Assembly: GCA_013396655.1 (NCBI GenBank)
Contig: WBMV01005969.1
Coordinates: 1,149,534 to 1,213,533 of the forward strand
Length of the DNA stretch: 64,000 bases
Direction of reading: 5' to 3'
DNA from: Campylorhamphus procurvoides
Taxonomy: Eukaryota > Chordata > Aves > Passeriformes > Dendrocolaptidae
A program made the translations under genes and the position numbers. Shown piece after piece: positions 11,001 through 23,716 of the stretch. The first letter of the stretch is position 1. The number at the start of each line of letters is the position of its first letter. Under the pieces are notes generated by a model. The model was not told where the DNA came from and made no database searches. It saw only the letters and a program-made list of their open reading frames with translations.

Positions 11001-13591
11001 AGCACACACCAGCAGAGCTGAAGACCTGGTCTTCCAGGCGTGCCTACCCAAGGCTCAGGGGTCTCCTCCTTTGAAACATGTCAAGCTCTGAGTACACGTC
11101 TCCTAGATTCAGGAGCACTGAATTAATTTTTCCCCCTGCTTTCAGTAGCAGAACGTACTGAGGGTGACTACTGCAATTAGATATTCTGAAAAGTAAGGTC
11201 ATAAAAAGACAGTGTACATTTAAGCATCTTTCAACCCCTTTGGCAATGAAAATAACTGTCCAGCAGGCAAGAGCTGGAGAACTGCCAGGTTGCTGCACCA
11301 AGGAAAGGAGGACTGCAGAGGTTGAAATAGCCTGAATTAAGCCTGAAAAAAAACCCAAGAGAACATTTGCTGTTGCAGGAAAAGTACTTATTGTAACAGT
11401 AATAGTTACAAAGGGAAGCCTGAATTAATTCTGAGAATACCTTCAGAATAATCTACAGGAGAAAAAAATATTCTATGAAAAACCAATGGTGAAACCTTGG
11501 AATGAAAATTAATGAGCTGGGCATTTATGGGAATATTCTGTTGTTTATTTATTTTTTTTCTTTTGACACTCCAGTCATATTTCCTGGATGAACAGCCAGT
11601 TCATTCCTGAATGAACAGCCATGTCATTGAACCAATGACAAAGTTCTCAAGTCACCATAAAAATTAGATAGAAAATAAACTGTAATTCTTTTAAAATGTG
11701 AATGTTTTACTCTTCACATCAAAGCTAACATAATTCTGCTTATTCTGATAATGAGCATTTTTTCCCTTACTGTCTCAGATGTCAAAAAGTAATTCATTGA
11801 CCATAGACTACAGTGACATTAAAGATCAGTTATTCATGCCAGGGGTCATTGGTCTTATCTATATGCTAGAAATCTAGGAACAGTTTATAATTTAATTCAA
11901 CTTACAAAAATGAAATATTCTTCTGAACGTACTGGAGCTCTAATCAATCTTTGATAAATTCTTCAAAAAAATCAGAAGAGGATGTATAGAATGTTTCAGT
12001 ACTGCAAAAACAAATACATTTGCTCAGATCATGAGATCCTTAAAACTCACTGCAAGATTAATACAGTACTTTAACATAAGTTAGCTCTAGAGGAAGTATT
12101 CCACCTCCATTATGTGCCAAGCTGGCAGCTGTGCATTCTAAACCCAGCTGTGTCTTCCCTGGACTGTCTTAATGTAAGTTCTGTTCAAAGAGATATTAAT
12201 CAGACTGGCTAGACTATTGGGACTTAATGTTTCTAGTACCTACTTTTTTATCTAGCCTCATAAACTTTATATTGAAATATAAATTAAGACTTCAAGTGCT
12301 CCTATTTGCTTCTTCAACTCCTTGCCTGAGGCTCTCTTTAATTCTAAGCTGTCTGTTGAACTATACAAATGATGCATGTGAGAATGCCATCAGCTTTTAT
12401 ATGTTGTTTATTTCTTCCTGTTAATGAAAAGATTTCCAATTTTTTATGCATATTTTTGTGGTTTGAGAAAATGCCATCTCTATATCGCTTTAAGGTTCAC
12501 TGTGATGGAAAGGCTTTCTATTAAAACAATATTTTTCTTTAGTTTCAAGAGTGGCACTTGCATCCTCTCACTCTGACAGTTTACATTATTTCCCTGCATA
12601 ATAGGATTGAAGCAGTGGAAGATTAACAGGAGGCAATCTAATTTAATGGTTGCAATTATAGTTGATGAAGAAATGTGTTAATCAGGAAAAATATAACTCT
12701 GATGACTTCCTATGCAGGGAAAAAAAATAAAACATAAAAGAGAAAGAATGGAGATGAGAAATCTGTGCTGGGTGAGCTTGCTTATCTACTTTTGCTCTAG
12801 AATCATATTTCAGCATATATATTCTGGCATAAAATTGCATTCTATAGTACACAGGCTGTATCAGCCTGATGGCTCAGCCAGTAGAAAATGTTGAAGAGTT
12901 ACTCAATTTTTTTCACTAGCTCCTGAATAGATACTGAGAGGAAAAAAATACTACTTTGTTTACTAAGTCATCTGCTTAGGCAGGACTTGTGCCTGAATAG
13001 GAGAAATTATCTGTGGGATGACTCCTCCATCTCAGCTGCACCTTGACCCTACAAGTGTATGTAAGTATATACAACTTAAGAAAACCGTACTAAGATATGG
13101 TTGACCATTATTTCCTAAATAGGCATAAACTGCAATCTGCCTGATGCTCTAAAGTGTAATGTAACACACAGTAGGGTATTGTGGCCTTGCAGACCAGCCA
13201 CTCAAAAGATGTTCAGCAAACCACTGGAACTCCTCCCTCCTTGGAAGTGGTTGATTCATTTTCATAAGACAATATATATGGCATTATTTGGTTATTATCA
13301 ATATGACATGGCAGAAAATTTACACAAATACAGCAATTTAGTCAAATAGATTTTGACAAACAGAGAACACACTTCCTCATTTTTGTCTTATATTTCATGT
13401 GGTGAGAGAAAAGGGACTGCCTTGACCCAAAGGATTACTCTTCCTTCCAAGATGTCCTGAGTATCCCCAGCCATCTGTTCTGTGCATCCAAACACACAAC
13501 ACAGTGGTACTACTTCTCCATCCCCCACCCTGGGACACCAAAGGTCTCAGTTTCTGCAGCAGTCTTGCTGGCACCTCAGTGAGACACTGCC
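8050..13591. other. Unique non-coding sequence
   Basis: No repeat family, exon or RNA gene was recognised. The longest frame (10490-11002 +, 170 codons) starts without a strong context, is rich in Cys, Phe, His and Ser, and has no motif. A 120-codon minus frame (9883-10245) and a 104-codon minus frame (11044-11358) are likewise unremarkable. I treat them as chance frames. Confidence 0.55.
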
Positions 13592-13620
13592 ATTATAATT
13601 ATATTATATATAATTATAAT
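13592..13620. other. AT-only perfect inverted repeat
   Basis: Arms ATTATAATTATA (13592-13603) and TATAATTATAAT (13609-13620) are exact reverse complements with a 5-base spacer, inside a longer AT-rich tract. Such tracts can extrude as cruciforms and are often polymorphic. It has no terminator role in this eukaryotic setting. Confidence 0.85.
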
Positions 13621-14249
13621 TATATATTTTTTCCAAAACTCAAGAAACATCTCATTATTATTATTTTTATATTATATATGTAATTAGAATAATGTATTGG
13701 AATTGGCAGACTTAATGCTATGAACACTAAATACTATTTAAAAATGCCTTTTGAGGCAGAACTTTGGTTCCTTATTACTTGTACTACAATAGAAATGTTT
13801 ATGTCAGCCGAAGAAGTTGAACAAAGACTTGTGTTTCAAGTCTCCAACCACATATTACAATCAGACAACTGCAGTGAAAAATGTTCACAGACAGAAAATT
13901 CATGTTCAGTGATTTAGTCATTATTTTGTGAACAGCAACTATCTTTGTATGTTTCATGGTCCATTCACAAACCAACAAGGTAAATATAGGGCATAATATA
14001 TTCATAATATGTAACTTCCGAAGCTCCCATGCTACCTATTTCTAAACTTTACTGTCTCATAGAAGGGAAACCCTTGTACATAAACAAATAAAGAGCTCTG
14101 AACCTGGATTATCAACATGATGCAGAATCTTTTTTCCCAATTTGCAGCACTTAAGTTCTTCCACAATATTTAGTCTTTTGATCTCAAGCATTTCTGAAAG
14201 TAGGAAATTATGTCATTACTTTTAGCATAGGGTTCTTTTCTGTACCTAG

Positions 14250-14338
14250 AATAAAAAATAAAATTAAAAAAAAAACAACACAAAAAAACCCCAAATACAA
14301 ACAAACAAAAAACCAAAACCCAAACAAAAAAACCCAAC
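14250..14338. repeat. A/C-rich low-complexity tract
   Basis: The + strand is almost all A and C, with runs of A and repeated AAC and AAAC units. The minus-strand frame over it (14208-14393) encodes mostly Phe, Leu and Val purely because of this composition. Confidence 0.85.
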
Positions 14339-15833
14339 AATTTCTAAACTTAGGCATTGAAATAAATAAGAAATAAAGTAGAGTCTGAGGCAAGATTTCC
14401 TTTGGCCTTTGGGTTTTGAAACAAATACAATCATTAGTCTTTTCTCACAAATGCAACATGTACATATGATTTATTATCGCTGGTAGGCAATCCATCATGT
14501 TCCTATCTGTCCTTCTCCCTTGGGGTCCTCTCATTTTGTAATGTTCTCCCAGCACTCTCTTCTCTGTGCTTTACTCAATCTTCTGCATTTGCTTAACATT
14601 TTTTTCTGAGGTAAGATCTTAATTCTTAAAATGGACTCTCAGACCAGTTAATGCCATGGCTCCTTAGTGTTTGAAATATTTGTTGTGCCTTCAGGATACC
14701 TCATGGAAAAACAGACTTTGCAAATCCACTGTAATATAGTAGCCATTTTCCCCTGTTCTCCTAGGAAAATGGTAATTGTCCTATCCAATTGGTCTGAAAA
14801 TGAAACCTGAATACTAACTTATTAGAGTTACTGATCCATATTCATTCAAGATGCAGCATAAATAGCAAAAGAATTCATTCAAAAGTGAATTTTGATTTCA
14901 AGCTCAGTTAAGAAACTGACACTTAAAAAAAGATGGGCTGTGCATATCCCATTTTTCATCCATGGTAGTTATAAAATATAGAATATGGAAGAATAAGTCA
15001 ACAGGCTTGCTCTTCTGAGCAACCTAATGTTTGGTAATTCTTGATTTTTTAATCATAAAAAAGAGAAAAAATTACTCTGTTTTGAGAAAAAATAAAGATA
15101 GAAAATTGATTACAGAAATCACAATATATTTCTTACATCTTTCAGATCCATAGAGTAAAAAAAAAAAAGAACCTTGGATGTAACTTGCAAATTGAAAGAT
15201 AGTGGCATATCCTAATATGAACAATGACATTAAAAAAGAAAGAAATGGAAATAAAAGAAATTAATAGAGAACATAAATGTAAGGAGTAATTTGGAACTTT
15301 AAAATGAGCTCACTGGAAACAGAAATGGAAAAACCATTGAATTGGAACATCAAATGACAGGGATGAAAGAGGAAAGCATGGAGGAAACCTCAGTGTGCAC
15401 ACAACTGAAGTGCTTTTGGAAACACTTTAACAGGAGGATATTAGCTGGCTCAACTCAAGAATTATTTTGAGTTACTAGGGAGAACAGAAGAGGTGATTAT
15501 AAAAAGGTTCAGCTTTGTGGATAATATTTAAATGTTTTCCAGTACTGTAGTACACAGCAGGAAAATCTATTGCTATTATTCTAAACACTGCATAATAAGA
15601 GGAAACTTTTCAACAGGTCTTGTGGATGGCAAGAGAAGGGACTTAGGGTAGGGACGAAAAACCATTCAGGAAGAGAAAGAACTGGGTATTTTACCAAGAT
15701 GTGAGTTGTGCATTTAGAACTGTTCAAAAACCAACACAGCTTTCTGCAGTTGTAATTGTCAGGGATGGTGCAGTGATGGGGATGGAACAAAACCTAAAAT
15801 AATTTCTTTAAAAAAAAAAATTAGGACCAATCC

Positions 15834-15859
15834 CAAATGAGCTCCTTAGAGCTCATTTG
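15834..15859. other. Perfect 11-bp hairpin with 4-base loop
   Basis: Arms CAAATGAGCTC (15834-15844) and GAGCTCATTTG (15849-15859) are exact reverse complements around CTTA. The arms are mixed in composition, so this is less easily explained by base bias than the AT hairpin at 13.6 kb. It may be a small inverted duplication. Confidence 0.9.
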
Positions 15860-17513
15860 AGAAGTGGAACCAAAGCCACTGTTTCTACCTCAGAAGCTCT
15901 TGACAGAGCTCCTTCTTTTGTCTGAGTCATCTCCATTGGAGCATGGCTACAGACTCAGCCCTGTAAAAACAACTGCAGTGCTGGACTTTTCCCCCTTGAC
16001 CTTCTCTTCCTCTGATCCCACCTTCTTCTCTCCTCCATCTGTCCAGCCACATCCATTTCCCTGATCCCCCTGTGACACTAGGACTGATGGATCTAGCCCA
16101 GCATCAGATAAGAACCAGAACACAGGCACAAGTAACAAATAACGTTGGTTGAACCTAATCCAGTTGCATTTCAAGACTCTTCTGTGGTTAATGAGGAAGA
16201 CACAGCAAAGAGCCAGAAAGAGAATGGAGTTTTTCTGTTTAGATAGAGTTTCACTGGCAGAAATTCATAGAGTGAGATTAATAAAGACATTACATTAAAG
16301 ATATTTTATGTCATGTTTATGGTTACAAATTTTGGCTGTTTAATCTATAATTCGTTTAAATGTCTAACTGTTGCTTACTATAAAATTTCTAGGCATTATA
16401 AAAAGCCTCATAAAGGAGTGAGCCAAGGGAGAGGGGCTGAAAGGTTTTTATATGTCTATTTATTCTGACCACAAGAATTGTGTTTTAAAGAGCATATAAG
16501 GATATTGCAATTTTCCCTTATAGCTAACTTAGTTATCTTTGTACAAGGCTCCATAATGTAATCTGGATCTGTCCCATGCAACCTCCTCTTTGTGTCAAAC
16601 CAGACAGCCTATAGCCTATGTCTATTTACAGCCCACGACATTGTTGATTTTTGGACAAGTTGTTGAAAGAATGGCCTGAGTGACACACTGCCTGTGTATG
16701 GTAATCAAAGAAATGTGGGTTTGGCCTAATGTGGCAAAGAAAGAAGGACTAGCAGCTACCTGCAAAAGTAATTCTGTCTTGTAAATGAGAATAAACATTT
16801 TCTTTTAATTGGCTTCAGGGAGGTCCACACCCTGCTTTTGAGTGACTGAAAAGATTTTTATTATTAAATAAATAAATAAATTACTCTCTGACAGACTTCC
16901 TAGGAGAAATTCTTTTATCATTTTATGAAAAGATTTTGGAGCTCCTGTGGGAAGCACTGGGAAGCTAGGAAAGAATAATGCTTCATTGCAATTCTGAGTA
17001 TCTGCAAGAGACATCTCTAAAATTACCATGCCTTATGAGTAGTGTCTTTAAATGCTGTGTTAGTAGAATTCACATCACCAGAGATCAGGAGCAATTTCAT
17101 TCCTAGACCTCATTACTGATGATCAGGTGCAGCAGTCTGAATCCCAGAAAAGAGAAAATGCACTGACAGCATCTAACCATCAAGCAGCAACATGCTGGCT
17201 CAGTCAGCATCACTAACCCTCTGTACACTTCCCACAGCAGGTCAGCCTCACTTTGCTTCTTTACACCTTCCTTTCCTCTGCTGAGATCAGGGGCATGGGG
17301 ACCACGGAACCTGCACCAACTTTTTGCAGCAGGAATAGCAAGTGTTCCTTCCTCCCAGGCACCTGTGGTGTCACAGCACCATGCTGGAGGCAGCATTGTG
17401 AAAGACCAGGTCTTGAGGCCAAATGAGGTCAGATCATCTCAGGAACAGGACATGAAAATGTCATCCCATCAACACCACAAACATCACAAAAAACAAAACT
17501 TGCCAGCCCTGTG

Positions 17514-17562
17514 ATATATATATATATATGTATAATTTTTTAAATTTTTTAATTTTTTTTTT
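17514..17562. repeat. (TA)8 microsatellite and T-rich tract
   Basis: Eight TA units at 17514-17529 are followed by GTATAA and long T runs. It is ordinary low-complexity sequence, likely to vary in length between individuals. Confidence 0.85.
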
Positions 17563-18092
17563 TGCAAACGCTGTTGAGAGAAATTGAAATGTTATTATTG
17601 ACCACTTTTGTGTAGTCAGGCTGTTTTTCAGTTTTCTGTTCCTTTCTTCCTTAGAAAATTTCTTGCAAGCTGTTTCTTTATACTTAAAATTAAAATACAG
17701 GGACCTGTCCAGCTGTGTAAGTACAATAACGCATTTGTGTAGACATTTTATGTGAATTTGCCATCCCATAAAGCTTTAGAAATTTATTTTTTCTGTTTGA
17801 TCTCCTGGCTAACTTTTTCTGTGTATTTTCTGTTTTACTTCATAGAGTTTCAGTGTTATTTTTAGGGCTTGGCTGAAATTGTCTTAATGGACATTTCAAA
17901 ATGTCACGTACTAATTAACTTATTAGCAAAGCTGAAGTGGTAAAGTCCTTAGATAATCCCTGAAAAACAATTTTTAATAGCAAAATAAAATTTCCTATAT
18001 GTTAGATGTAATACCTTCAATACATAAACACCCAAAGAGGCCAGTTGAGAAGTTTGATTAATGCATCTGAAAAATTGACACACCACTTGTGG

Positions 18093-18340
18093 TAGAATAG
18101 ACTAGACCAGACTAGACTAGAATAGATTATTTCAGTAACAAGGGACCTACAGCATTCATCTAGTTCCCCAGTGTGACCAAGGACTCACCAAGGTAAAGCA
18201 TGCTGTTAAGAGGATTGTCTAAATACCTTTTAAACACTGACAGGCTTGAGGCAGTGACCACCTCTCTAGGAAACCTGTCCTAGTGTTCGACCACCTCTCT
18301 TGGTAAAGAAATGCTTCCTAACGTACAGTCTAAATATTCA
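18093..18340 (-). mobile_element. CR1 LINE 3' fragment (CTAGA-tail type)
   Basis: Read on the minus strand this is the 3' end of a CR1 element. On the + strand it begins with the element's tail, repeated CTAGA/AATAG units (18093-18127). It continues with the conserved CR1 3' region, including wording such as GACCACCTCTCT and AAAGAAATGCTTCCTAA. The tail differs from the ATTCTATG-type tail of the other copies, so this belongs to a different CR1 subfamily. It is 5'-truncated, as most CR1 copies are, and keeps no coding frame. Confidence 0.88.
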
Positions 18341-19518
18341 TTTCTGATACAGAGAAAAAGACACATACTTCTCATTACATTTTTATTCCCCTTTTTACTT
18401 ACATTATATAGTCTACATGACTCAGTATACATGGCCTCTCACATTCACTTACAAAACTTTAACAATCTGTAGAAATATGTACAGAAAGAAAAAGCTATAA
18501 ATGAGCAACTCAAATCTTGCAGGTATTTTTCACAACTCTTTGCTCTGATAAATTATAAAAGTTACTTTCCTTGGTTTTGTTGGTTTTGTTTTCATTTTTA
18601 ATCAAGGACCCTGGAGCCAATTTAATTTTTTTCTGGTTCCACTACGAGCTCTGCTTTAATTATAATGTCTATCCTAAAAAAATTTTAGTCAGGGGCTATC
18701 TTTTTCATATGAACTACTATAAATTTTATGACATGTAAGAGCTATGGGATGCTATAACACTATACTAATCAATGTATTTTGGTATTTTTTTAGGGTTCTT
18801 AACTTGATAAAACTTGATAAAATTATGTGAAAAAATGAAGAAATAAGCAGAAAAAGCCTAAGGGAACATTTTCATAGCAAAAATAAAAGGGGGGGCAGTT
18901 GTTTTTATTAACTTTGAACAAGCTCAGCTTGCTAATTGTTTAAATTATTGTAATTAACCAGTCTTTACCAAAAGAGTAAAATGGGAAAATCTGAATTGCT
19001 CTTTCTTCAAATTAAGGTTTTCACTGAAAATGTACTGTGTGTTTGAACTGATGTTGCATAAATATTGCCTCAAATAGATAAAACTGCAGGAGATATTTAA
19101 AAGCACTCGATGTTGGCCTAACTAGTGAACACAGTGGAAGAATTTTCCAATAATTTCAATGCCTGCTGACCTGGGTCAATGCCAAGTGCTTTAGAAATTC
19201 TTATTTTCACACTTTTTTCTTCTAATAATAAATGTTTGTGACAGCTGTTCTTATACCTCACCATGAAAACCAGCACTTTTGTTGCCTATTCAACAAAATG
19301 GCTTATTCGAATACATTTAAATTCATAATTTATTTGAATGTATTTTCAAGTTGCTGCATCTCTGGAGCTTATTGGATTTATTTCCCACATAAACCATTGA
19401 ATACCATGACATCCCCAGACTTGAAAACATGCTGCTGCCTCTTACATCTGATGAAATGCTACCACCACTAGGCCTGATTTCTGTCACATACTATGTGGAG
19501 CACTGGACTAACCTAAGA
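18341..19518. other. Unique AT-rich sequence, possible conserved element
   Basis: No gene or repeat was recognised. The part around 18900-19010 is rich in homeodomain-type core motifs (CTAATTG, TGTAATTAACC) in otherwise well-mixed sequence. That is the look of many conserved non-coding elements, but conservation cannot be judged from one genome. Confidence 0.4.
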
Positions 19519-19658
19519 CAGAATCACAGAATGTTCTGAGTTGGAAGAGACTCACAAGGATCACTGAGTCCAACTCTTAAGTGAATGACCCATAGAGGGG
19601 ATTGAACCCATGACCTTGGCGTTATTACCACTAAGTTTTAACCACCTGAAGTAATCTC
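19519..19658 (-). mobile_element. tRNA-Ile-derived SINE with CR1 tail (TguSINE1-like)
   Basis: On the minus strand a tRNA-like head runs leftward from about 19658. It has a decayed A-box region, then GGTAATAACGCCAAGGTCAT, then the B box GGTTCAATCCC (19599-19609, consensus GGTTCGATCCC). This follows the D-loop, anticodon and T-loop order of tRNA-Ile. It is fused to a CR1-like 3' end that finishes with TTCTGTGATTCTGT at 19519. This head and tail pairing matches the songbird family TguSINE1, transcribed by RNA polymerase III and moved by CR1 machinery. The A box is degraded and the head is 5'-incomplete, so it is a fossil copy and not a working tRNA gene. Confidence 0.88.
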
Positions 19659-22600
19659 AGGATGCGTCAGCTCCTACATCTGAATTCTCTTTTGTAGTAA
19701 TACCTGAGTTTTGGTGTTCTTGATTGTACAACTTCCAAAGCTAGAATCTTCTACTTATTTCAAAGTTCATGTAAATGCTCAGAAGTTTTACTCTTGTCTG
19801 AAAAGAAAATGAAACACTTTTTCCAAACAATAAATATTTCCTTAAAACTTGTATCTTGCCATTGCAAAAAATTGTGGATTTTGGTGAAAATATTCTTCCA
19901 GATTAACAGATTTTTTCCTGGTCTTTCAAGGAAGCAAAGTTTATTTAGTGACCAGCTTTCTATTAAATTCCTTCCAGAGATCTACATATCACAATTTAAA
20001 ACTACAGATGGGGTAGTGGACAGCCAGTGGGATCTGGAGAGAAAAGGTAATCTCCTGCAATGAGAAGTATATCCATGCCCTCCCATGTCCTATACAACAT
20101 TTATCTTGGAATCACAGACTTTACCTCCCATGAGCTCATGTCTCAGAGTAATAGAAGGTCCTAGAAGTTCCAAAAATTCAGGGCAAAATATGCATGGTCC
20201 TTCAAGACAAGTCACAGAAGTTTCCAAACAAGTTTCACACACCTGTTTTTCACATTCTTGGATTTGCTGTCTTTCTAGGATGCAATATAAGCATTTCTAG
20301 ATCATATTGAACAGTAAAGAAAGCACTGGAACATCTTTTCTTCAGAGATTCCTATTCAGTAGATGCTGAATGGATTTTTTTTAATTTTTGCACAATCACA
20401 CAGTAAGAAAAGAAAAAAATGAAGTTTTGTGACTTCACTGCTTTATTACTGAAGCACTACCTTCTCTGCTCAACCACTTGAGAAATATAATTACTATTTT
20501 CTCACAGACCAGTTATTTGTTTTTTACATTAATAATAAGGATCTGAAATAAATATTTTTTTCTTTTTAATGATCATATAATTAATATTTGAGAAACTAGA
20601 AAACTAGAAAGAATATTACAACTACAAGAGGAAACATATATACAATTATAAGAAAAACATGGGGTTTTACCAGGCAGAGCCCAGATTTTAACAAAGAAAA
20701 AGCCCACACCTTAAAAATAGGTGGTTGCTGTTGCTCCATTTCAAAGGAGCAGGGCTGTCACAGACCCCCGTGTCAATGGCCTGCATTGCCTGTCAGAGGG
20801 AGCACAATCCACCATGCTGCAGTTAGTGTTGCTTTTAATAGCCCCAGGTGAAGAGACTTTCTGCCTACCTGATACTTTGCAGGAAAGCAATGATTTGAAA
20901 TGTCAGCCTACTCAGTAAGAAGCGTCATTCACTAGAAGGACCTTTTTGCCTGTCCTTCAGAAAAGGAGAAAGAAGTGAAAGTGTCTGTATGCACAGAGTT
21001 ACAGAACGTTTTAGCCGACAACATCTGCAAAGTAAATTTACAGTGATTAAAACATATTCTCTGTCAATCTCTGTCATCTCTTTATGCTCTTGGTCTTATT
21101 ACATTCTGGGAGCAGGTATAGGAAATGCTATACAAGATAAAAGGGATGGATGACAGACCCTTGGCATCACTTTTTTTATTCAGCTGGAGACACTGAAAGA
21201 TTATTTTTACAGTAAGACACTGGAAAACAAAATTTTGTGGCTGTGGTTTGTAAATATTGAAGAAGAGAATAGTAAATATGATATCTGCTTCTTAAGTCTA
21301 AACAGGCTCATTCCTTCTGATCTTTTTCCTCTTCCCTGCTTGTGAAGCAAATGAAGTCTGTAAAGGATCTGATCACATTGGCCATACCTCAGATGTAATC
21401 TGCCCAAGGCTACTGAATGTAAACAGTATAGCAAAGAAAAATGGAAATTATTGTTAAAAGGCATAGCAGACCCTCTTCATCTAGAATCCAAAACCCAGCT
21501 GCCTACGCCTGGGATCCTGCTCTCCCTGTCATTGTGCCTTGTAGTTTATTACCTTAATAGACAAATACTGAATTTATCATTGATAGCCTATACAGTGGAA
21601 GTATTTAATGTAACTTTAAGACAGAAAACTCACTCAAGGCATTATTCCTCTACCTTCTTTTCTATGCTATGGAAGAAAATTTTCCAGCAGTTCCTGAAAG
21701 TTTCTGCCTTGCTTCTGCCCAGTAAGTCATACCAGGATATGTTCTTTATACCTGATATGCCTTATTCTGTTCCTGGTGATCTTCCATTCTTTTCTTTCTT
21801 CCATTCTTATAAAATGTAGGAAAAATTCTTTGGGGACAAATTTCACAAAGACTCAGAGTGCTATGTATGTGTGTATGCTGAGTTTCATCCAATACATTCT
21901 GAAGGTATGTTCTTGCAAGTGTTTGTGAGACACCTCTCTTTCTTTCACTTGTTTTCACAGCTATTCACAGAACCCCTGGACCTGTTCACCAGAGCAACTG
22001 AATAAGTAAACCTTTCTTAGCACAACTACACAGGGCTCTTACGGTACAGCATACAAATCTTGTTTAGTACATTAAATATCTTCTGCATTAATGGCAAGAG
22101 AAATAATTGCCTGCAAAAACTGTCACGTAGTTCTCAAGTAAGAACTACTATATTTAACACAGTCTAATAACTGAAAATACCAGGGAGTGGTCTATGATCC
22201 AGGAATAGGACTTTTAAAAGCCTCTAATCTGATACATCTATTTCCTTATATCAGTTTGTGCTTGACTCCTATTAAAGTTATATACAAACTGAGAAAGGAG
22301 GCCATAACCCTAAAGGATTATTTTTTTATATGTGTCTTCCAAAGTTTCATAAGCTTCATGACTTTTCTTATTAGAATTGTGAAAATATGCTTAAATCAAT
22401 TTCATGTTCTTCTTTAAAATTGTTCCTCATAAATTGAAAACCTCAATTCCTCCTGTAAATTTCTCCTTCCCCATTCTTTGGGACTGCAGGTCTTTGAGCA
22501 AAATATTGCTTTGTTGAAAGAGGAATTCTTAGAATTAGCATTAGAAAGCCTCTGTGAATTTGTGAAATGCCACTCTTACAAAAGGCAAAGAAGGATCTTG

Positions 22601-23489
22601 AATATTTTTCTGTACTGTAAGGGAACAGAGAGTACAAAAATTGGCTGTGGTTAGAAAAGGAGTGTCATTAGTTTTAAGAAAGGGGATTGAAAGAAAAAAG
22701 TATTATTAAGAAAGATATATAGCATACAGGAAAATTAAACTGGATAGGTGAAAGATCTTTCTAATAAGTGCAGAGCACCGAAATGACTATTCAAGGTCTT
22801 TAGGAAAGTTAGAAAAACATAAAAAAGGAAAAGTTAATCTGTATGAGTGTGAAACTCTTAATGTCCGTTTCAACATTATGATTTATGATGTTTCTTTGAC
22901 GTAATAGATTTAATTTATCTCACAAGCCTATGTCTCTTTCATTCTATGATATTTGTCATTTCTTGTCTTCTTCCAAAAAACATCTCAAAATTCTCAGCTA
23001 TTCCACCAAGCCATTATCTGTTTAGAGGTTCATAATTCACAAAATCTCCACCTTCCCTTGTACATCTGTGAAAACATATTTAAAAGCTTATTTTATGTGT
23101 TAACTAAGCCCATTTTCTCTTAGGACTTGCCACATATATTTGTCTTGGTTGTGCCTGTATTCTACACAAATAAGTCTTCCCTTCATCCATGCAGTCAAAA
23201 ATTACTTGCATCAAAACCAACTCCATAACTGTGTAAAAGAGGTCAGAGAATTTCTGGTTTTCTCTAGGGAGGGGTTTTTAACTATCCATCTGTGGGTACA
23301 TGGACAAGTCTCCAGACTAGTCCTAACAGGTCTGTGAAAGACAATAAAAGCACACTACCCTACCTATTGACAATAGGCTGAACCTACACATACAGGGACG
23401 TACAGAGAGCGTTTTAGGGGACTTGAAAATTGAAAGTGTCTAGAGTAACGCACCTGCAATTTTATTTTTTCTTTGTGAATATTTTGGTG
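19659..23489. other. Unique non-coding sequence
   Basis: No repeat family or exon was recognised. Frames such as 21451-21819 + (122 codons) and 19794-20063 + (89 codons) have no motif and no splice support. A small imperfect hairpin lies near 22128-22149 (GTAGTTCT/AGAACTAC). Confidence 0.5.
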
Positions 23490-23647
23490 TGTTATGGTTT
23501 CAGACTGACTCTGGAATTCCTTCCAAATAGCTTGGAGCCAACACCCCAGCCTCGGTGAAGATGTTTAACAAAGAGAGACAAAAGACATGCAGATGCGGAC
23601 ACTTAAGTACTGTGGCTAGGCTTTTTGTTGGGATCTTCCCCCTAGCA

Positions 23648-23663
23648 GGGGGGAGGGGGGGGG
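23648..23663 (+). repeat. Long G run
   Basis: Sixteen bases that are all G except for one A, inside the LTR-like element and about 45 bases before a gap. Such runs can form G-quadruplexes and often cause sequencing drop-out, which may explain the gap. Confidence 0.85.
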
Positions 23664-23706
23664 TTGGTTTCTCTCTGGCTTTCTGCGCAGGTCAGGGAGC
23701 TCAGTC

Positions 23707-23716
23707 NNNNNNNNNN
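23707..23716. other. Assembly gap (10 Ns)
   Basis: Ten unknown bases, probably a placeholder of arbitrary size within the LTR-like element. The true length is unknown. Confidence 1.

Larger units (their letters stand above)
13622..18092. other. Unique non-coding sequence with simple repeats
   Basis: Nothing coding was recognised. It contains an A/C-rich low-complexity tract (14250-14338), a hairpin (15834-15859), an AAAT microsatellite (about 16866-16881) and a TA repeat followed by a T-rich tract (17514-17562). Two frames of 97 and 102 codons on the minus strand (17103-17396, 17461-17769) show no motif. Confidence 0.55.

Noticed and set aside
10490..11002. 170-codon + frame
   Set aside because: No motif, no splice or promoter context, and a second overlapping frame at 10900. 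The composition fits translated T/C-rich DNA.
19595..19658. tRNA-Ile gene
   Set aside because: Only the T-arm, anticodon and part of the D-arm wording remain. It is fused to a CR1 tail and lacks a proper 5' half, so it is a SINE head.
22945..22951. ATTCTATG as a + strand CR1 tail
   Set aside because: The flanking sequence has none of the conserved CR1 3' region, so it is a chance octamer.
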